From: Scortum barcoo
Lineage: Eukaryota > Chordata > Actinopteri > Centrarchiformes > Terapontidae
Direction: 5' to 3'
DNA: 64,000 bases
NCBI GenBank assembly: GCA_023238725.1
Contig: CM041546.1
Coordinates: forward strand, 7,274,483 to 7,338,482
Shown one piece after another: positions 46,701 through 59,755 of the stretch (its first letter is position 1; the number at the start of each line of letters is the position of its first letter). Made by a program: the position numbers and the translations under genes. The notes beneath the pieces are model-generated. The model had not been told where the DNA came from and ran no database searches. It saw only the letters and a list, made by a program, of their open reading frames with translations.

Positions 46701-48100
46701 AATTGAGACAATTACGGCTTCATGGATTTTACACGCACGCACACATGCACAGAAAATGTTATATTGATCTGAGCATATGCGCATAATGCATCTGCTGTAC
46801 ACACACCATTACACAGTGACTTAATTACAAGAACATAAATAGCACAAATAAATGTACGCATATGTTCTGACAGCCGTATTGGGAAGTCCAGTCAAAGTCC
46901 CTTGTCTGACTCTCACATGCACAGAAATACATAAAAATAACTGTGCTCCTTCCAAGTTCATGCATAAACATATGTTCAAGTACTAACACACACACAGCCC
47001 GTAAGTATAATCCATGGTAAATTGAACGTTTTGCTGTCAAATATTGTCCTGAGGGCCAATTACACTATTGTTCACTATCTGTTCATTTAATGGTGTCAGC
47101 GCCAGACCAATAAACATTCGAGTCCAAAATGTTCCTCAGAACTATAAGTAAAACTAAACTCTGTGGAAGTAAAGTTAAACTCAATCCAAATAGCATAATT
47201 TAGTTCACCACTTACAGGTGATGCTTCATTGGGAAACAATATACAAAATACAATATACAAAAAATTAAATATTCTTTTAGCCTTTAAAAATACTCCTTAA
47301 GCTTCTTTCTTTGCTTGGAAGTGAGCCATGTGAAAATGTAAGCAATTCTGCTTTGAAGCTTTGATGGTGCCTTCACTGTCTTTTGCTTTTACTGGTTAAA
47401 TCCACATATGAGATGTCTCACTGTGACAGACATCATTTATATTTGGCAAGCACACAACCAGTTTCAGTGGACATTTGTGATGGGTTTGATTTTCAGGGTA
47501 AAACTGGGTCTCTGGATCTTTTTCGCAACCGCTGTGTGTCCAAGCTTAGTGCAGCAGGTGAGTGTTTGATACCCAGAAGAGGTTTAGTGTCATGGTATAC
47601 CTGTAATGAATTAATACACTTTTAATTCATTTTAATCAGAGGAAAAGGTTGTCATCCTGGGCAAATATTAAAAGAAACAACTGACTGAGACGGGGCACAA
47701 ACCCCTGTCTCCAGTGTCAAAGTCAAACACATTTTACATCCATTCTGCTCATTCAGTGATGGAGTTGCACATAAATTGTGTCCCATAAGTTCTCTTGTTA
47801 TTACTGTTCTGATTGCGCACTAACAAATTCACAGCTGAAACTTCTTGCTTCCATGTTCCTATTTTGCTGTTGTGTTTTCAGCAGGTTGAATTTTCTTTAA
47901 AATATAGCATGATTACATCAGTTCATCACCCCTTAAACCTTCTCACCGCACAGGCGCATACACGCCTGATCCCAATTTTCTGTCGACTCCCAGGCGCTTG
48001 AACTTGACACATTTACAGAGCTCCTTCAGGGAGGAAACAGTCCACTCAGGGTGAGACAACTGAACCGCAGCTCATCTCAAAGACTTCTGGATGAGATTGG
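43741..48100. other. Intergenic DNA, no gene recognised
   Basis: Mostly AT-rich non-coding sequence. A diverged direct repeat pair of about 35 nt lies at 46561 and 46646. ORFs up to 125 codons occur but have no domain, splice or codon-bias support. Confidence 0.55.
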
Positions 48101-48161
48101 TTGGATCTATCTGGAGCGACTCACTGCTGCTCTCTGTCTGCCTGCCTGATTGTCCTCTCTG

Positions 48162-48187
48162 ACACACACACACACACACACACACAC
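48162..48187. repeat. (CA)n tract
   Basis: Pure CA repeat. Confidence 0.96.
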
Positions 48188-48297
48188 GTCCATGCTCTCA
48201 CGCACAAAAAGTCTGACAATACACAAATGTACAAAGACATACACATATTCAGAAACATTGTCAGGGTCATTTTCAGATCACACACATACAAGTTTTT

Positions 48298-48364
48298 CAG
48301 CACACACACACACTATTGGACTCTCTCTCTCTCTCTCTCTCTCTGATACTCACACACACACACA
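48298..48364. repeat. CA / CT / CA compound tract
   Basis: Two CA runs flank a (CT)n run. Confidence 0.93.
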
Positions 48365-48529
48365 GTCTGAGGGTCTGGCTGAGCACCCAGGGGATGGATA
48401 GCATCACATTTAAACACTTAACAGACCAACTGGCTGTCTTAATGTATCTCAGGCTCTTCCTCTCCACCCTACAGCTGCTGTGAGAGATAGACAGATACTG
48501 CAGATGTTTCTACTAATGAATCAAAAGAC

Positions 48530-48810
48530 AAATGGGGCTTTAAAAGGGAGAGCTGCCCCACAGGGGTGGTGTGTCTTGAGGAGATAATTATGTGACATAT
48601 TCTTTGTCTGGCGATTTTATCATATGCTATTTTTTATTAGCTCAGCCGAAAATGTATTCCGCAACTGCAACAGCACAATGTATCACATTGTAAGCTGCAT
48701 GTTTTATGATTTTCTGTACCCGGTGATTTTGTCATGGGCGGCTGTCATCTTGAACAGCTAATAAAAGATGACATTGCATTGTTACTAGTGAATGTTGGGT
48801 GATTTTTACA
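48530..48810. promoter_or_regulatory. Candidate conserved non-coding element
   Basis: Unique block with GATAATTATGTG, TTTTATTAGCTC, ACAATG, CTAATAAAAGATG and ACATTGCATTGTTA cores. It lies between a microsatellite-rich zone and AT-rich DNA. Motif and texture evidence only. Confidence 0.33.
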
Positions 48811-49005
48811 CTACAGCTTAAAGACTATGGCAAATGAGAGTGTTTGTCAGGGTTATTTTGTTGAGTTGAGTGGCCTTCTTTTGACTAAAAGTTTTTTTTT
48901 TTTTTTCTTGGTTGCGACTTATTAGTATGAAGGTGCATGACTCTCCCGCCAAAATAAAATACTAAAAATACTCATATTCACACTTCAAAATGTTTCAAAC
49001 ACTCA

Positions 49006-49049
49006 GGGCTTATTGCAGCGTCTCCTACTAGAGACACTGCAATAAGCCC
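49006..49049. repeat. Near-perfect hairpin with 19-nt arms
   Basis: The left arm (49006-49024) begins GGGCTTATTGCAG and the right arm (49031-49049) ends CTGCAATAAGCCC. Eighteen of 19 positions pair, with one C/A mismatch, around a 6-nt loop (CTACTA). Pairing does not extend outward. It is too short for a standard microRNA precursor but far above chance. Confidence 0.75.
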
Positions 49050-49389
49050 GACATATCATATGCCAAACTAAATAACAACTGAGATACACCATTATTGCAT
49101 TATTTTTTGACTAAATCAAAAGAATGGATGATGAAAATACCATCTACCATTGCAAATATAGATCACAAAATATACTTAAGATGACAAGACTATGTGAAGT
49201 AAGAAGTTAAATGGTAAAAGTTTCCTTTAGGTTGTTGCGAATGTGAGTTTTATTTACTGTGGTCCTACTCTTACCAGCTTACCAGCTACAATATGAAAAC
49301 ATCAGCAATGGTGTTTCATGTATTTCAGATTGGGGAAATGAGGAAGGAGAGAGAAAGATAGAGAGAGCGAGAGAATTAAAGCATTAGTC

Positions 49390-49800
49390 AAATGTTATTA
49401 ATGACTCGCCCATATGCATGTGCTGGACAATTAACCATTCACAGGTGAATGTAACCGATGGGCGCCTTGCTTTCTCTGCAGCAAATCGAACGAACTTCGA
49501 TAACATCAATGGCATCCCTCTTTTTTTTTCCTGCACTCATTCATTGTTCTTTTTTTTTTTTTTTGTTTTGTTTTGTTGTGTTGTCCACTGGATGCTGGTG
49601 TCCCTTTGGTTATCAAACTATCGCCAAAATTTGCTCGCCCATCTATCGAGGTGGAAAGTGGGAAGGAGGGCAGAAGAGAAGGAGAGAGGAAAGAGCCTAA
49701 TTACTTTAGCCTGTTCCTCTGTCAGGTCATTAATAAAACCTAGTTATCTTCCAATGACGCTCAGCCAGGAGCCTCCCTAAGCCATATCTTAGCCTTATCT
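49390..49800. promoter_or_regulatory. Candidate conserved non-coding element, interrupted by a T-run
   Basis: The first block (49390-49515) has TTATTAATGACTCG, CATATGCATG, GACAATTAACC and CGAACGAACTTCG. The second (49695-49760) has CCTAATTACTTTAG and GTCATTAATAAAACC. A T15 run separates them. It is rich in homeodomain cores. Confidence 0.36.
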
Positions 49801-50379
49801 ACCATAAAATATTTGGGAATTTTTCCTCTGAAAATAATTCAAGATTTTTGTCTGGGTTGGATATTAAGAAATGGAGAAAAAAAAATCATACTGGTCATGC
49901 CAGAGATATTCATGGCATAATGGAAAACCCCCTCTAAGTGTGTGTGCTTGTGTCCGTATGTTTCCATGTGCATGTCTACACACGTGTGTGTGTGTTCCAG
50001 CTGGACAAATGTGCTAGAATTACACTGGCCTTGGCTTCATAAACATTGATGGATCCGGGCAACCTGCAAATGCAGATAAGGACTGTGGAAAAATCACTGG
50101 GGCAGCGTTTTACTTCTTGGCCAATGTATATTTAAAAAGGAGTGTATACGCTATAGGTTACATATGCATTACTTATTCCTTTGCCCACATACATCAATGA
50201 CAAGCAGGGAAAAATGAACAGTCAATAATATCTTGGCGGGGTTGTCCCACGGAGTCCAGCTGTGCATATTTTACACCCACCTCTATCAAATAGAAACAGT
50301 TACGTGATATTGAGTTCATTTCCTGTAGTGTAACCTCTTGGCCTGTTTGCTCGGGAGTCTGGTAGATAGAAAACAGAGC

Positions 50380-50665
50380 GCAGAGTTTGTAAATCAGGTT
50401 GGAAACACGGGGCAACACTGTTTTTTACCCGCTATCATCTGTCTAGCTACAAGCCCGGGACTGGGTTTACATTTTTTATCCGCAGCCAGCTTTATCAAAT
50501 CGGGCAAACCGCTCGCTGGGCTCGCGAGGTCCCCGGGTACGGGCGCAGTCGTAGCAGTCGAGGTGATAATTCACGGACATTATGTTGAATTCTCTTCGGC
50601 AATTTGTCTTTTGGTGTGCATTAACAAAGTAAGATTGTTCCAGTTCAGCTGTCTGGTTTGAGTTT
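50380..50665. promoter_or_regulatory. Candidate conserved non-coding element, CpG-rich
   Basis: A CpG-richer unique block with TTTATCCGCAG, CTTTATCAAATCGG and GGTGATAATTCACGG, set in AT-rich DNA. The reading frame across it has no family signature, so a regulatory role is likelier than a coding one. Confidence 0.33.
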
Positions 50666-50835
50666 CCAAACCCTGTCGTTCAGGTATCACAGTTAAACCC
50701 ACAGGATTTGTGCGCACATGTGTTAAGCGTGTATGATGTCCCTAAGCTTTTCAGATACAACCCATAATACCCATCCATTATCTTCATCTCCCCCCCGTCT
50801 GATGACAGGTCGTTTCCAGCTGCTTTGAAACAGTA

Positions 50836-50849
50836 GCGCCCTCAGCTGC
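50836..50849 (-). promoter_or_regulatory. CTCF-like motif, minus orientation
   Basis: GCGCCCTCAGCTGC reads GCAGCTGAGGGCGC on the minus strand. It matches the CTCF core (CCAGCAGGGGGCGC type) with a few deviations. Iroquois loci are known for conserved CTCF-bound architecture. Binding not shown. Confidence 0.35.
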
Positions 50850-50859
50850 GTGCTGTCTC

Positions 50860-53350
50860 TGATCACACAAGACCGGTATTCAGCCGGAAAACTGAGTCAC
50901 TGGATAACTGGGAACGGATTAGAAAAGATGCTGTTCTCTCGAAATATCCCGTCCAAAGCACTCCTCTCTCAAGCACTCGGCTCAAGCAGAGGAGGGAGGA
51001 GGAGTGGAGAGTTCAAACAAAGTGTCAAGAGAAAACAGGAACAGGTGTCTCCTCGTGTTCACGGTGCAAAAAGAATGAAAAACTATATTCAGACTATTCC
51101 AAGTCACTTGACGTTTTGTTCGTAGTATTCGGAAGCAACAAAGTGCTTCTTTAATTTGATAGCAAAATAAGTTCTATAAATAATTCTTTTTCGACACTGT
51201 AATTTCATTCAACTACATCACTGTATAACTTGAAATTAGTATTTTGAATATTTTGATGTATTTTGGCCAGGACAGTGTATTTTGTGCTGTGTTGTTGTAC
51301 TTGCCACAACAATGGCTCCAGTCTCTGTCACTTTATATTCGGACTTGTTGGTTGCACACTGACTTTCAATTAGAGTAAAAGGAATTTTCAGTTCAATTTC
51401 TAGGTTTACTGAAATAATCATACCAGAGGTTCAGAATGCAAAAGCAAAAGTTATTATTTTTACTTTTAACTGTATGTGATACAGATTAATTTAGCAAAAT
51501 AATATCTTTTTTTTTCAAATCTAAATTAAATAGTGGGAAGCACATAAAAAGCGATTTGTTGAATTCAGCAAATACACCAAAGAACCACATTCATATGGGA
51601 TGATTCTGCACCTCATCATTTACATTCAGTGCCAGTGAGTGAAGTGGTTTGCCTGTAGTGAGTTAAAATAAAAAAAAAGTTAAAATCGGGTTAAAGTTGG
51701 GTCTTACAACTTTAACCACAGTCTTTCCCTACTGTAACTTTCCAAGTGTTTTTAGTATTTTAGCCTCTTTACCCAACTATAGCGTGCTCATACTTTTGTC
51801 CCCATAATCACAGACTTTAGTTAATTGTAAATTGCACATTCTTAGTTCATTTATACTAATAGTAACATATTTCAAAACTGTCCACTCAGCTTCCAGTACC
51901 AGATTCAGGCCAGCACCATCCCACTGATCTAAAATCCTTTGCTGTATTTTGAAAAATTGTACATGCGTACAGTTCATGTGATTTGTTGGTGATGGGTTAC
52001 AACATGGTTACAACAGGTAAAGCCACCTATAGGTTAGCGAGAAGGTTTTTCCAACCAATGTACATATGCTAAAAGTATATCCAGAGCACTAATTAAAGTT
52101 GAACATATCCTCAAAGAACCCCAGAGATAGCACACACTCCAAACTCCCCTGGCCTGCCCTCCTCTGTCTCTGTCAAAAACTTTAGGCATGAGCAAAGAAC
52201 GTGTTGTATAAATAAAGATTGAATATGTGCGCTTTGTTTATCTTCGATGGCTCCGTGGATAAAGTCAATATCACAGCTGGCGCGCTGAGTTTGATTCAAT
52301 CACACTGCTTTCATCTAATATCCCACACCACACACACACACGTAACCCACCCCCTATGATTCGGGGTCAGCCATGCCCATCTCCTCTGCTCTGCATTTAG
52401 GACTCATGAATAAGTAATGACATCTCTCATCACCTCACAGCACTGACAGTCAGGCCAAGAGCTTTCATCTGCTCCAGCCCATGTTCAATGTTAATGTTTT
52501 TCTTCCTTCCTGATCATGTGACAGACAAGCAGCTGACCCGAAACCACCATAAACAGTGGCAACCTGTAAGTGCATGACGGTGAGGAAATGGAAATATGGA
52601 GCGAGATTATTTGATTTTGATTTAAAGTCATTATACTCAGACGGGGCTAGTGCTGGAGTTTGCAAACTTTTCTGAACCTTGGTACGAAAATGTAAGGGTA
52701 CAAAAATGAATTTCAGAAATATCCCGGATGAAGAAATGTAAATTTGTTATATCTCATATTAAGCTGAAGTTATTCAAAAGCGATATATACTTTGGGAGCT
52801 TAAATACAGCCTGCTTCTGCTGGGAACAAGAAATAAAAGAGAGTCAATAAAGAAAAATACACTTAAGTGAGGGACTCACAAGACTGAGGTCCCTCTCAGG
52901 CCAGCGGAGACATACACAGATACAGTGAATTCAATAAAAACACAAAGGCAACTACACTTTCCTCCGACGTTCATCGACTTCTTTGGGACAGTTAAGACGG
53001 GTCTGGCAGTCTTTTTTTTTTTTTTTTTTACTCCAGAAAGATTAATTGGATAATCACATAATCACATCCACTATTGTGTCAAAAAATGAGTCAAGACAGG
53101 CATGAAGTAAAAAAATGTTTGGATTTTTTTGATGGTTAGAATCACTATAGAAGCCAACAGCCGGTCATGCATGTTAATGGGTTTATGGATTATGAATGAC
53201 TGCCAGATTAAGCCCTATAGGTAGAGGACGTCCTAGAAGTTTAAACTTATTGAGTGATCGGTGATCTATGTTTGCATTTGTGTAGAGAAACAGAACTATT
53301 CTCACAATATTGATCAACACCTTAAATGTAGTGTCAGTGTGAATGTGCCT
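50860..53350. other. Intergenic DNA, no gene recognised
   Basis: AT-rich non-coding sequence with an 18-T run at 53012. Nothing coding or clearly regulatory is visible. Confidence 0.55.
53012..53029. repeat. Poly(T) run, 18 nt
   Basis: Uninterrupted T run. Confidence 0.93.
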
Positions 53351-54151
53351 CTGTGCCTATCTATGTCACACACAGCCAGACACGTCAAAGTACAGATTTT
53401 ATAAGATATCAATCAGACAATCAATCATCAGTCAAAATTATAGAATCAATACTCGCACGTCCCGGTTTAATATCAGACATATCACCGTCTCTCCCTGTTA
53501 TATATGTGCATAGGCAGAAAAAAAACATCATAGCTGATCAGATACAGAAATTATTTTGGGCTATTAGGAGGTGTTGTCAGTCCAGTGATGGAAAAGAAAA
53601 AGACGTACAACTTATCTCACAGCAGAAACTGGACCTTGTACTGATGCAGTCTCACATACAAGCTTTCTTGAGAGTTTCCCTTACAGGTCTTTTGATTCAT
53701 GTTAAATCGTGTTGCAGCGGTGATATTTTCATATTTCCATCAGTAGATTTATTTTTGTGTGTGTAACAATGAATTTTGATTGTGGTTTAGTTCCTGTACA
53801 TGTTTCATTTTGAAATATGTTGAAAACCAAAACATTTAGTGATGGATTTTACTCGAAAAGGAGAGTATGGTTTTCAGAGGTAGAGGTAATAATATCAAAC
53901 CCGTCCCCATCTGTTATCTCTCTTCTCCTTCTTCCTTCCTCTTCCTCTCTCTCTCTCTCTCTCCTCCCTTCCATGCATTTGTCCTCCTCTTTTGTCATCA
54001 CTGAAGTGGTTGGCTGATGCCCCCCCCCCCCCGGTCCTCCTCCCTCACTTTTGCATATTCATTTCATGTTAAATTGATGGATTAAGTTATCCCTGGCTCA
54101 AAATCAATTGTGGCTTGCTCTTCCTTCTTCCTTACACTGGACCACAATCCC

Positions 54152-54182
<31 letters not shown>
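54152..54182. repeat. (GA)n tract
   Basis: GA repeat with one AAA interruption. Confidence 0.93.
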
Positions 54183-56785
54183 ATGCATTGAGACACTGAT
54201 AAGGCTCAGTCCCATTATATGTCATTTTAAACAAAGAAGCAAAGCAGCCTGTGGAGACTCCCTATCAGCTATTAAACAGAGGCATAGCATGCAGCCTGAG
54301 ATTGATGATTAGCATTTTCTCCTGGTAGAATAAAGATGCCGGCCTGGACCCACGATAACCGGAGAGAGTAAAAGGAAACGCTTCCTTTTTTGTTGCTCCC
54401 CTCTTTTCCTTCCTTTCCTCTTCCCCTTTCCTTTTCCCCTCTCTCTATTCTTTAGGCCATAAATATCCATATCCATAAACAACCATTTCATTCCCCCTCT
54501 CTTTTTTTCTTCTCCTCTCCCTCCTCTCCTTACACCCCCTCTCTCCCATCGCCCTCTCGACTCCCTTCCTCCCCCCCTTCTCTTTACCAAGGCAAATAAA
54601 TGCACAGGCCGTGTTGCTGTTCTTTTGTCTTGTGTCCTTGTGTAATCTGTTAGGAGTGGACAACATGGAATCCCTTATGTCACAGCCAGAGACTTGTAAG
54701 TCCTGGCCAGATACAAGGCAGAATGACACAGAATGAAAGCGGGGTAAAAGGGGGGATTTAAGTAAGAGTTTGATAGGAGCGTGTAGGGCCATTGTTTTCT
54801 TTGCTGCAAGACCAATGTCAAGCATTGTGCCGGGACAGTTTTAACACCATGTAAGGGCTGCGAGACAGCTGGGTTTTAGATGTAGAAAAGTTGTTCCTGC
54901 TTGATAATCTGTCTGCTGTTGAATGTCATCGTACGCAGCCGCAGAGGAAAATTACATTTACTCTTCAAAACTACATCGAATCCTCTCATACATTTGATTT
55001 TTTTTTCTTTCCTTCGCAAAACACTTGTGAGAGGTTTAATCTTTTTCTCTATCTCATAATTACAACTTATGGCAATGGCAAATATGTCACCCCGAGTCAC
55101 CAGAGTCAAATGCACACTGACCTTCATATCTTTGCCGTCCTCTGTTGGATGTCTTTGTTAAATGGCTGTCTGTTTTGAGTTCTGTCTCCTTCAATTAATT
55201 CTTTAATCTCAGACAAATGCATTTCTCCTCATCCCCCAATATGCAAGGCGAACGTTATTTGAGCTATAATTACACTTACACGATTACAGACAGGAAGATT
55301 TAGTCGTGCAGTTTGTACGTTGTAATGCAGTCTGTGAATTTAACTTTCTAAGTTCTCGTATTTAGCTCTGTTCTCTCAAGAAGTAGATTCTGAGAAGAAG
55401 AGAATCAGTTATGCTTGGTAAAAGCAGAAACCTACTGAATTCATTTAAAATGCTAAACTACTGAAGTATAATGTGAAAGGTCTATGGCTGCTGGCGCTCG
55501 GCAACCAGTTACTACAGATTTGGAGAATTTGACAGGATTGTAATGGGTCTCCAACAATCCAGTCTTCTTCAAGACCCAAAACAGCCAAAGTTTACAGATA
55601 GTTTCCAAATCTTGCTGAAATTTCAAGTAATTGGAGTTTCCTGACTGATGTTGACACCATAGCAATCACTTTTACTTACTGATCAATATCAGCATGCCTC
55701 TTTGCATCCCAACATAACCCATATTAAAGTCTGTTTATTGACAATTTGACTGTTCTATATATTTTTTTAAATCACTCATAATATCCAATCATCTTCACAT
55801 GTGGTATTCATCCTTGTCCACATACTAAGCACTCCAAGTGTCATGAAATTTCAGACCAAGTACTTCATAATAAATTCCATATGTTTATTTATTTTTTTTT
55901 CTTGAATCAGTCTATGCAGTCTATGTCAATCTGTAAAGTAAAAAATACAAACTTATACTCACTTGAAATATAATAACATAAAGAAAGAATCCAGAGCACC
56001 CATGGTTCTTTGACGCTGCCAATTGATGCTTGTGGCCATGTTTGTATGTCGTTGTTACATATACGTGTGATCTTTGCTCTAAAGTCAAGAGACGTGCTTG
56101 GGATGTGCTCCTGATTTGTTAACATTGTACAGTTCAATTTAACTGCAGCTAAAACCTTCAAATCAGGATCATCCATTATGTGATTCTGCAGAAATGGAAT
56201 AATCACCCAAATTGTATATCATAAAGAGGACAAACCTTTTATTTTTGTCTAAAAGAGAAATATTTCCTCTGTAGCCAAAGCACCAGACATACCACTAGTT
56301 ATTTGATACTTCGCAAACACATTGTTTTTATGGTGGTCCAGAATGCACATTATGCATGTCGGGACATATGCATATTGTAAACAGATACAATTAAACATAC
56401 ATATGAAACCACAGTTGGCCCCCATGCTGAGACACACATAAACAAATCATTGTGCACACATCCAAGTGTATGTACGTGCAGGAATATACGCACATACTGT
56501 AGCAGCAGCACATACAGTAAGGAGGCGTATACACACTTTCATGCATATGTAGATGTTCACACACATACACAGACACAGTGTTTGTCTTGTGGTGCTCCCA
56601 GCGGTCCTCCTAAGTGGTCAAAAGAACATCACTAGAGCTCCTCCATTTGCTCACAGCTAGTACTGCAACGAAAACATCCTGTGTAGCATATCCTACTTGA
56701 CAACACATACATTTTTAATTTTTCTATCAATAGATATCTATTTAGGAAATATATCATATACATTTTATATAACATCATTGCAAGT

Positions 56786-56820
56786 GTTTGTTTTTTTGTT
56801 TGTTTGTTTGTTTTTTTTTT
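56786..56820. repeat. (TTTG)n / T-rich tract
   Basis: GTTT units ending in a T run. Confidence 0.9.
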
Positions 56821-57459
56821 GCATTATAAGTAATAACACTCTGCCATATGTCCATATCTTACTTTTTACACATTTACCCACATGAGTAGAAAATGGGCAC
56901 CAAAATCACAGTAAGCTTAGGTGCAATTAGGTGTAAAGATATAGTGTAGAAAGTTGTGACTACATTTTCTATACCATAAAAATCCTATTTGAACCATATG
57001 TGATGCAAAATGTCTCATAACACATACTTGAATTTGTAGCGTGTGTTTACTCTACATGTTGCCTATTTGTATGTGTCATTTGTCAGAGCAAAAATACTTA
57101 ATATCAGGTAGTCAAATATCAGTTATACCATGCACACCTCAAGTGAGCATGCAAAACAAAAGCAAATCCACAACATGAAGTCTTCATTAAACAAAGTAAC
57201 CCCAAATTTGACAAGTGAACATGACAATAAACATTTGAAGACCAATTAAATGTGACTGATTGCACTTTATTGTAAAGAGGATCAGTGTTACAGTAAGGCT
57301 GTATTATTTCTTGAAAAAATTACCATACAGTATTACCATGTTATACTGAGCAGCCCCATATTATTTATTGATGGTTATTTTAAAAAGGTTATTTGGTTGG
57401 TAATGTTACTATTAAGGGAAAGGGGGCTCTTCTTATTCGTTTACATTCTACACTCGTAT

Positions 57460-57535
57460 TTTCAGTTCTGAGGATTAGAACTGGCTACCCTACAGTCATA
57501 ATCTCTAACCTCTGGGTTGTCACCACCGCCATAGA
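57460..57535. repeat. Fragment of a teleost repeat (weak)
   Basis: GAACTGGCTACCCTACAGTC and CTCTAACCTCTGGGTTGTCA resemble a common fish repeat phrase of the type AACCGGCGACCTTCCGGTCA followed by CTCTAACC. Only a short, decayed segment is visible and the family is not named. Confidence 0.35.
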
Positions 57536-57717
57536 GATTTGGACTGAATGCCCTGGAGAAGACCAGGAAATGACCAAGGGAAGGAGACAGAAAAGTTCAA
57601 CAGGAAAAGGGAGCGTGAAATCAAAATCCCATTGCTTTGATATTTTTGTCATCACCATAGATGGTCAATTAGACTAAACAGTATCTGCCTTACAGAACAG
57701 GACGTGGCAAGAGAGTC

Positions 57718-57738
57718 GGAGAGAGAGAGAGAGAGAGA
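57718..57738. repeat. (GA)n tract
   Basis: Pure GA repeat. Confidence 0.93.
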
Positions 57739-58424
57739 CAGAAAAAAAGGGACACATTTGTTGCAGTGTTGACAGATGTGGAGACAAGGAGGGACATTTC
57801 CTCCAAAAGAAACTTACCAAGAACATTTGACACAAGAAATGTGACATAAGCCTTTCACCAATCGTACTGCAAATTCATCTCCCCCTCCCGCCATCCCTCC
57901 TCTTCCATTCCTGCATTCCCTGACCACTTGTTCCTATCAAAGGGGGGTAATTTTGTTTTTGTCTACATCTTTTCAATCTGCCTGTCGAGAAAAGAAGTCA
58001 CCCTCTGTTTCTCCCTCTCCCTCTCAGCCCAGCCTTGTCTACTTGACATCTGCCCTATCTGTTGATATAATGTTTGTGTTGGTCCTCTACTGTGTCACGT
58101 AATTGCGCCAAAGCTGTCTTTTGATGGGCTGATTATGTTGCCTGTGTTGCCGCATTTGAATGAGTGTTGACATATACTACTCTGAGAGAGTCCGGCATAG
58201 AGGGTGAGAGGGCCTGATGGGTACAGAAAATGAAAGTAGAAAGGAAAGGAACTAATTTCTGTCACTAATTGAAAAAAATTGAGGATAACTGTTGGCGTGT
58301 TTGCCTTTCTTTTTAGCGTACAGTGATGAAGGTCACAAGAATCTTGGGAATCACAGAAAACAAGAGCCCTTGACCGCTTTCAGTGCGGTCACATGGTATG
58401 TCTAAGTCAAGTGTCCTTCAGCAG

Positions 58425-58530
58425 TAACCTGCGAGCTAATGGACACTTACTTGCAAGACACTGAACCCAACATTACTCCCAGTAGGCAGGTCAGTCCTCG
58501 CATGGCAACTCTGGAAATTCAAGAAAGTTC
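58425..58530. repeat. Fragment of a teleost interspersed repeat
   Basis: CTTGCAAGACACTGAACCCA, then TTACTCCCAGTAGGCAGGTC, resembles the widespread fish phrase GAGCAAGACACTTAACCCC followed by TTGCTCC. It is decayed and directly followed by another repeat at 58558. Confidence 0.5.
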
Positions 58531-58557
58531 GGCATATACCCTACCATTGCACTACAA

Positions 58558-58781
58558 CATTACATCTTTTTTACACTTTAATTTTTTGTATGTGCCTTTT
58601 AAAAAAAAAAAAGCAAGTCTGGCTGTTTCCCCCTGTTTCCAGTCTTTGTGCTAAGCTAAGCTAACCAGCAGCTTCACATTCATCTCAGGCACATCTCAGT
58701 GGTATCATCCTCTTCATGTAACTCTCAGCAGGAATAAGCCCATTTCCAAAAGTGTCAACTATTGTCTAACTATTCCTTTAA
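58558..58781. repeat. Copy of a common percomorph interspersed repeat
   Basis: Ordered phrases CTGGCTGTTTCCCCCTGTTT, CCAGTCTTTGTGCTAAGCTA, AGCTAACCAGCAGCTTCA, GTGGTATCATCCTCTTCATG, TAACTCTCAGCAGGAATAAG and a final AACTATTCCTTTAA match a repeat very frequent in spiny-rayed fish. An A-run precedes it. I recall it as non-autonomous, but the family name is uncertain. Confidence 0.7.
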
Positions 58782-58789
58782 CGCTGATG

Positions 58790-59755
58790 TGATGCTTATA
58801 CTTCACTGACCGCAAATTTGATGTGGACGCATAAGATAAACCTGCATCTTCACCTTCAAAATCCTTAATCCCCTTAATTTGTGAACAAGAGGCAGAAATG
58901 AATATTTGGCAAACACAAACTATATCTATAGGACATATTTTATGATCTCCATCTGATGACCTACCACATATCAGGAGATGTGGACCACTAAAGTGATGGG
59001 TGTGCCTTTTAGTGAGTAGCATTAGTAAACCAAATTTAAACATATGCATAATGGATATTTCTCATATACTAACATGCCAATATGATGATATTTCCTACTA
59101 AATAATGCATAACACCTGCATAACACCATTGCCACATTATGATGTTGGCAGCGTTGTTTTTATACTTAAGAAACCAGAGGAAAGAGGAAGATGCTGAAAG
59201 ATCTGCTCCTTAACCAGTGTATCATGACGGTCTGGTGCGAGATGAATTTAGCTTTCCAGTTATAGTAGGAATCACTGATGAAAGACCTTAAACTATACAA
59301 TAGATCATAGCCTATAGCCTCTGTTTTCCCCTCTGAAGCGAAGACTTAGGTTTTACATGCATCCCCCTTTCATTCTCACACACATGCAGACGCGGGTCGC
59401 CGGTGTCCTCGTGCCTTATCACGGTTTTAGCACTGAGGCAGATCAGTGGTTTCTGTCAACTAACACTCGACCCTTGATGATAGCACAACAGCGCATGGGT
59501 ATCTGTATTGTGTGCGTGTGTGCGTGCGTAACGGCAGCATGCAAGAGTTTATCTGTTTCCTCTTCCTGTTCTCTATCATCAAGTCACATTCCAAAAAGCC
59601 ATGACCCACCCACCCAAACCCTCCTTTGCATTCCCAAAACAGGCTCATGTCTCTATTTACTGTCCTTCCTCTGTTTATATCTTATTTTCTCTGATTCTCT
59701 TTCTTTTACTTTTCTTTCTCAAACACCATTAAAAGTGAAGCTTTATATAGAAAAT
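58790..59755. other. Intergenic DNA, no gene recognised
   Basis: Non-coding. The ORF at 59357-59896 is serine/leucine-rich from pyrimidine-rich sequence and has no domain. Nothing else is visible. Confidence 0.5.

Larger units (their letters stand above)
53351..57459. other. Intergenic DNA, no gene recognised
   Basis: Non-coding with CT, GA, C and TTTG microsatellites (53946, 54020, 54152, 56786). The 137-codon ORF at 53353-53766 has no recognisable domain. A unique patch near 54600-54700 and one at 55185-55290 may be regulatory. Confidence 0.5.

Noticed and set aside
47560..47720. tRNA-like or SINE-like stretch (GGGGCACAAACCCCTGTCTCC)
   Set aside because: No A/B box pair or tail; resemblance too short to support a call.
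53353..53766. 137-codon plus-strand ORF
   Set aside because: No recognisable domain, no splice support, AT-rich composition; likely chance.
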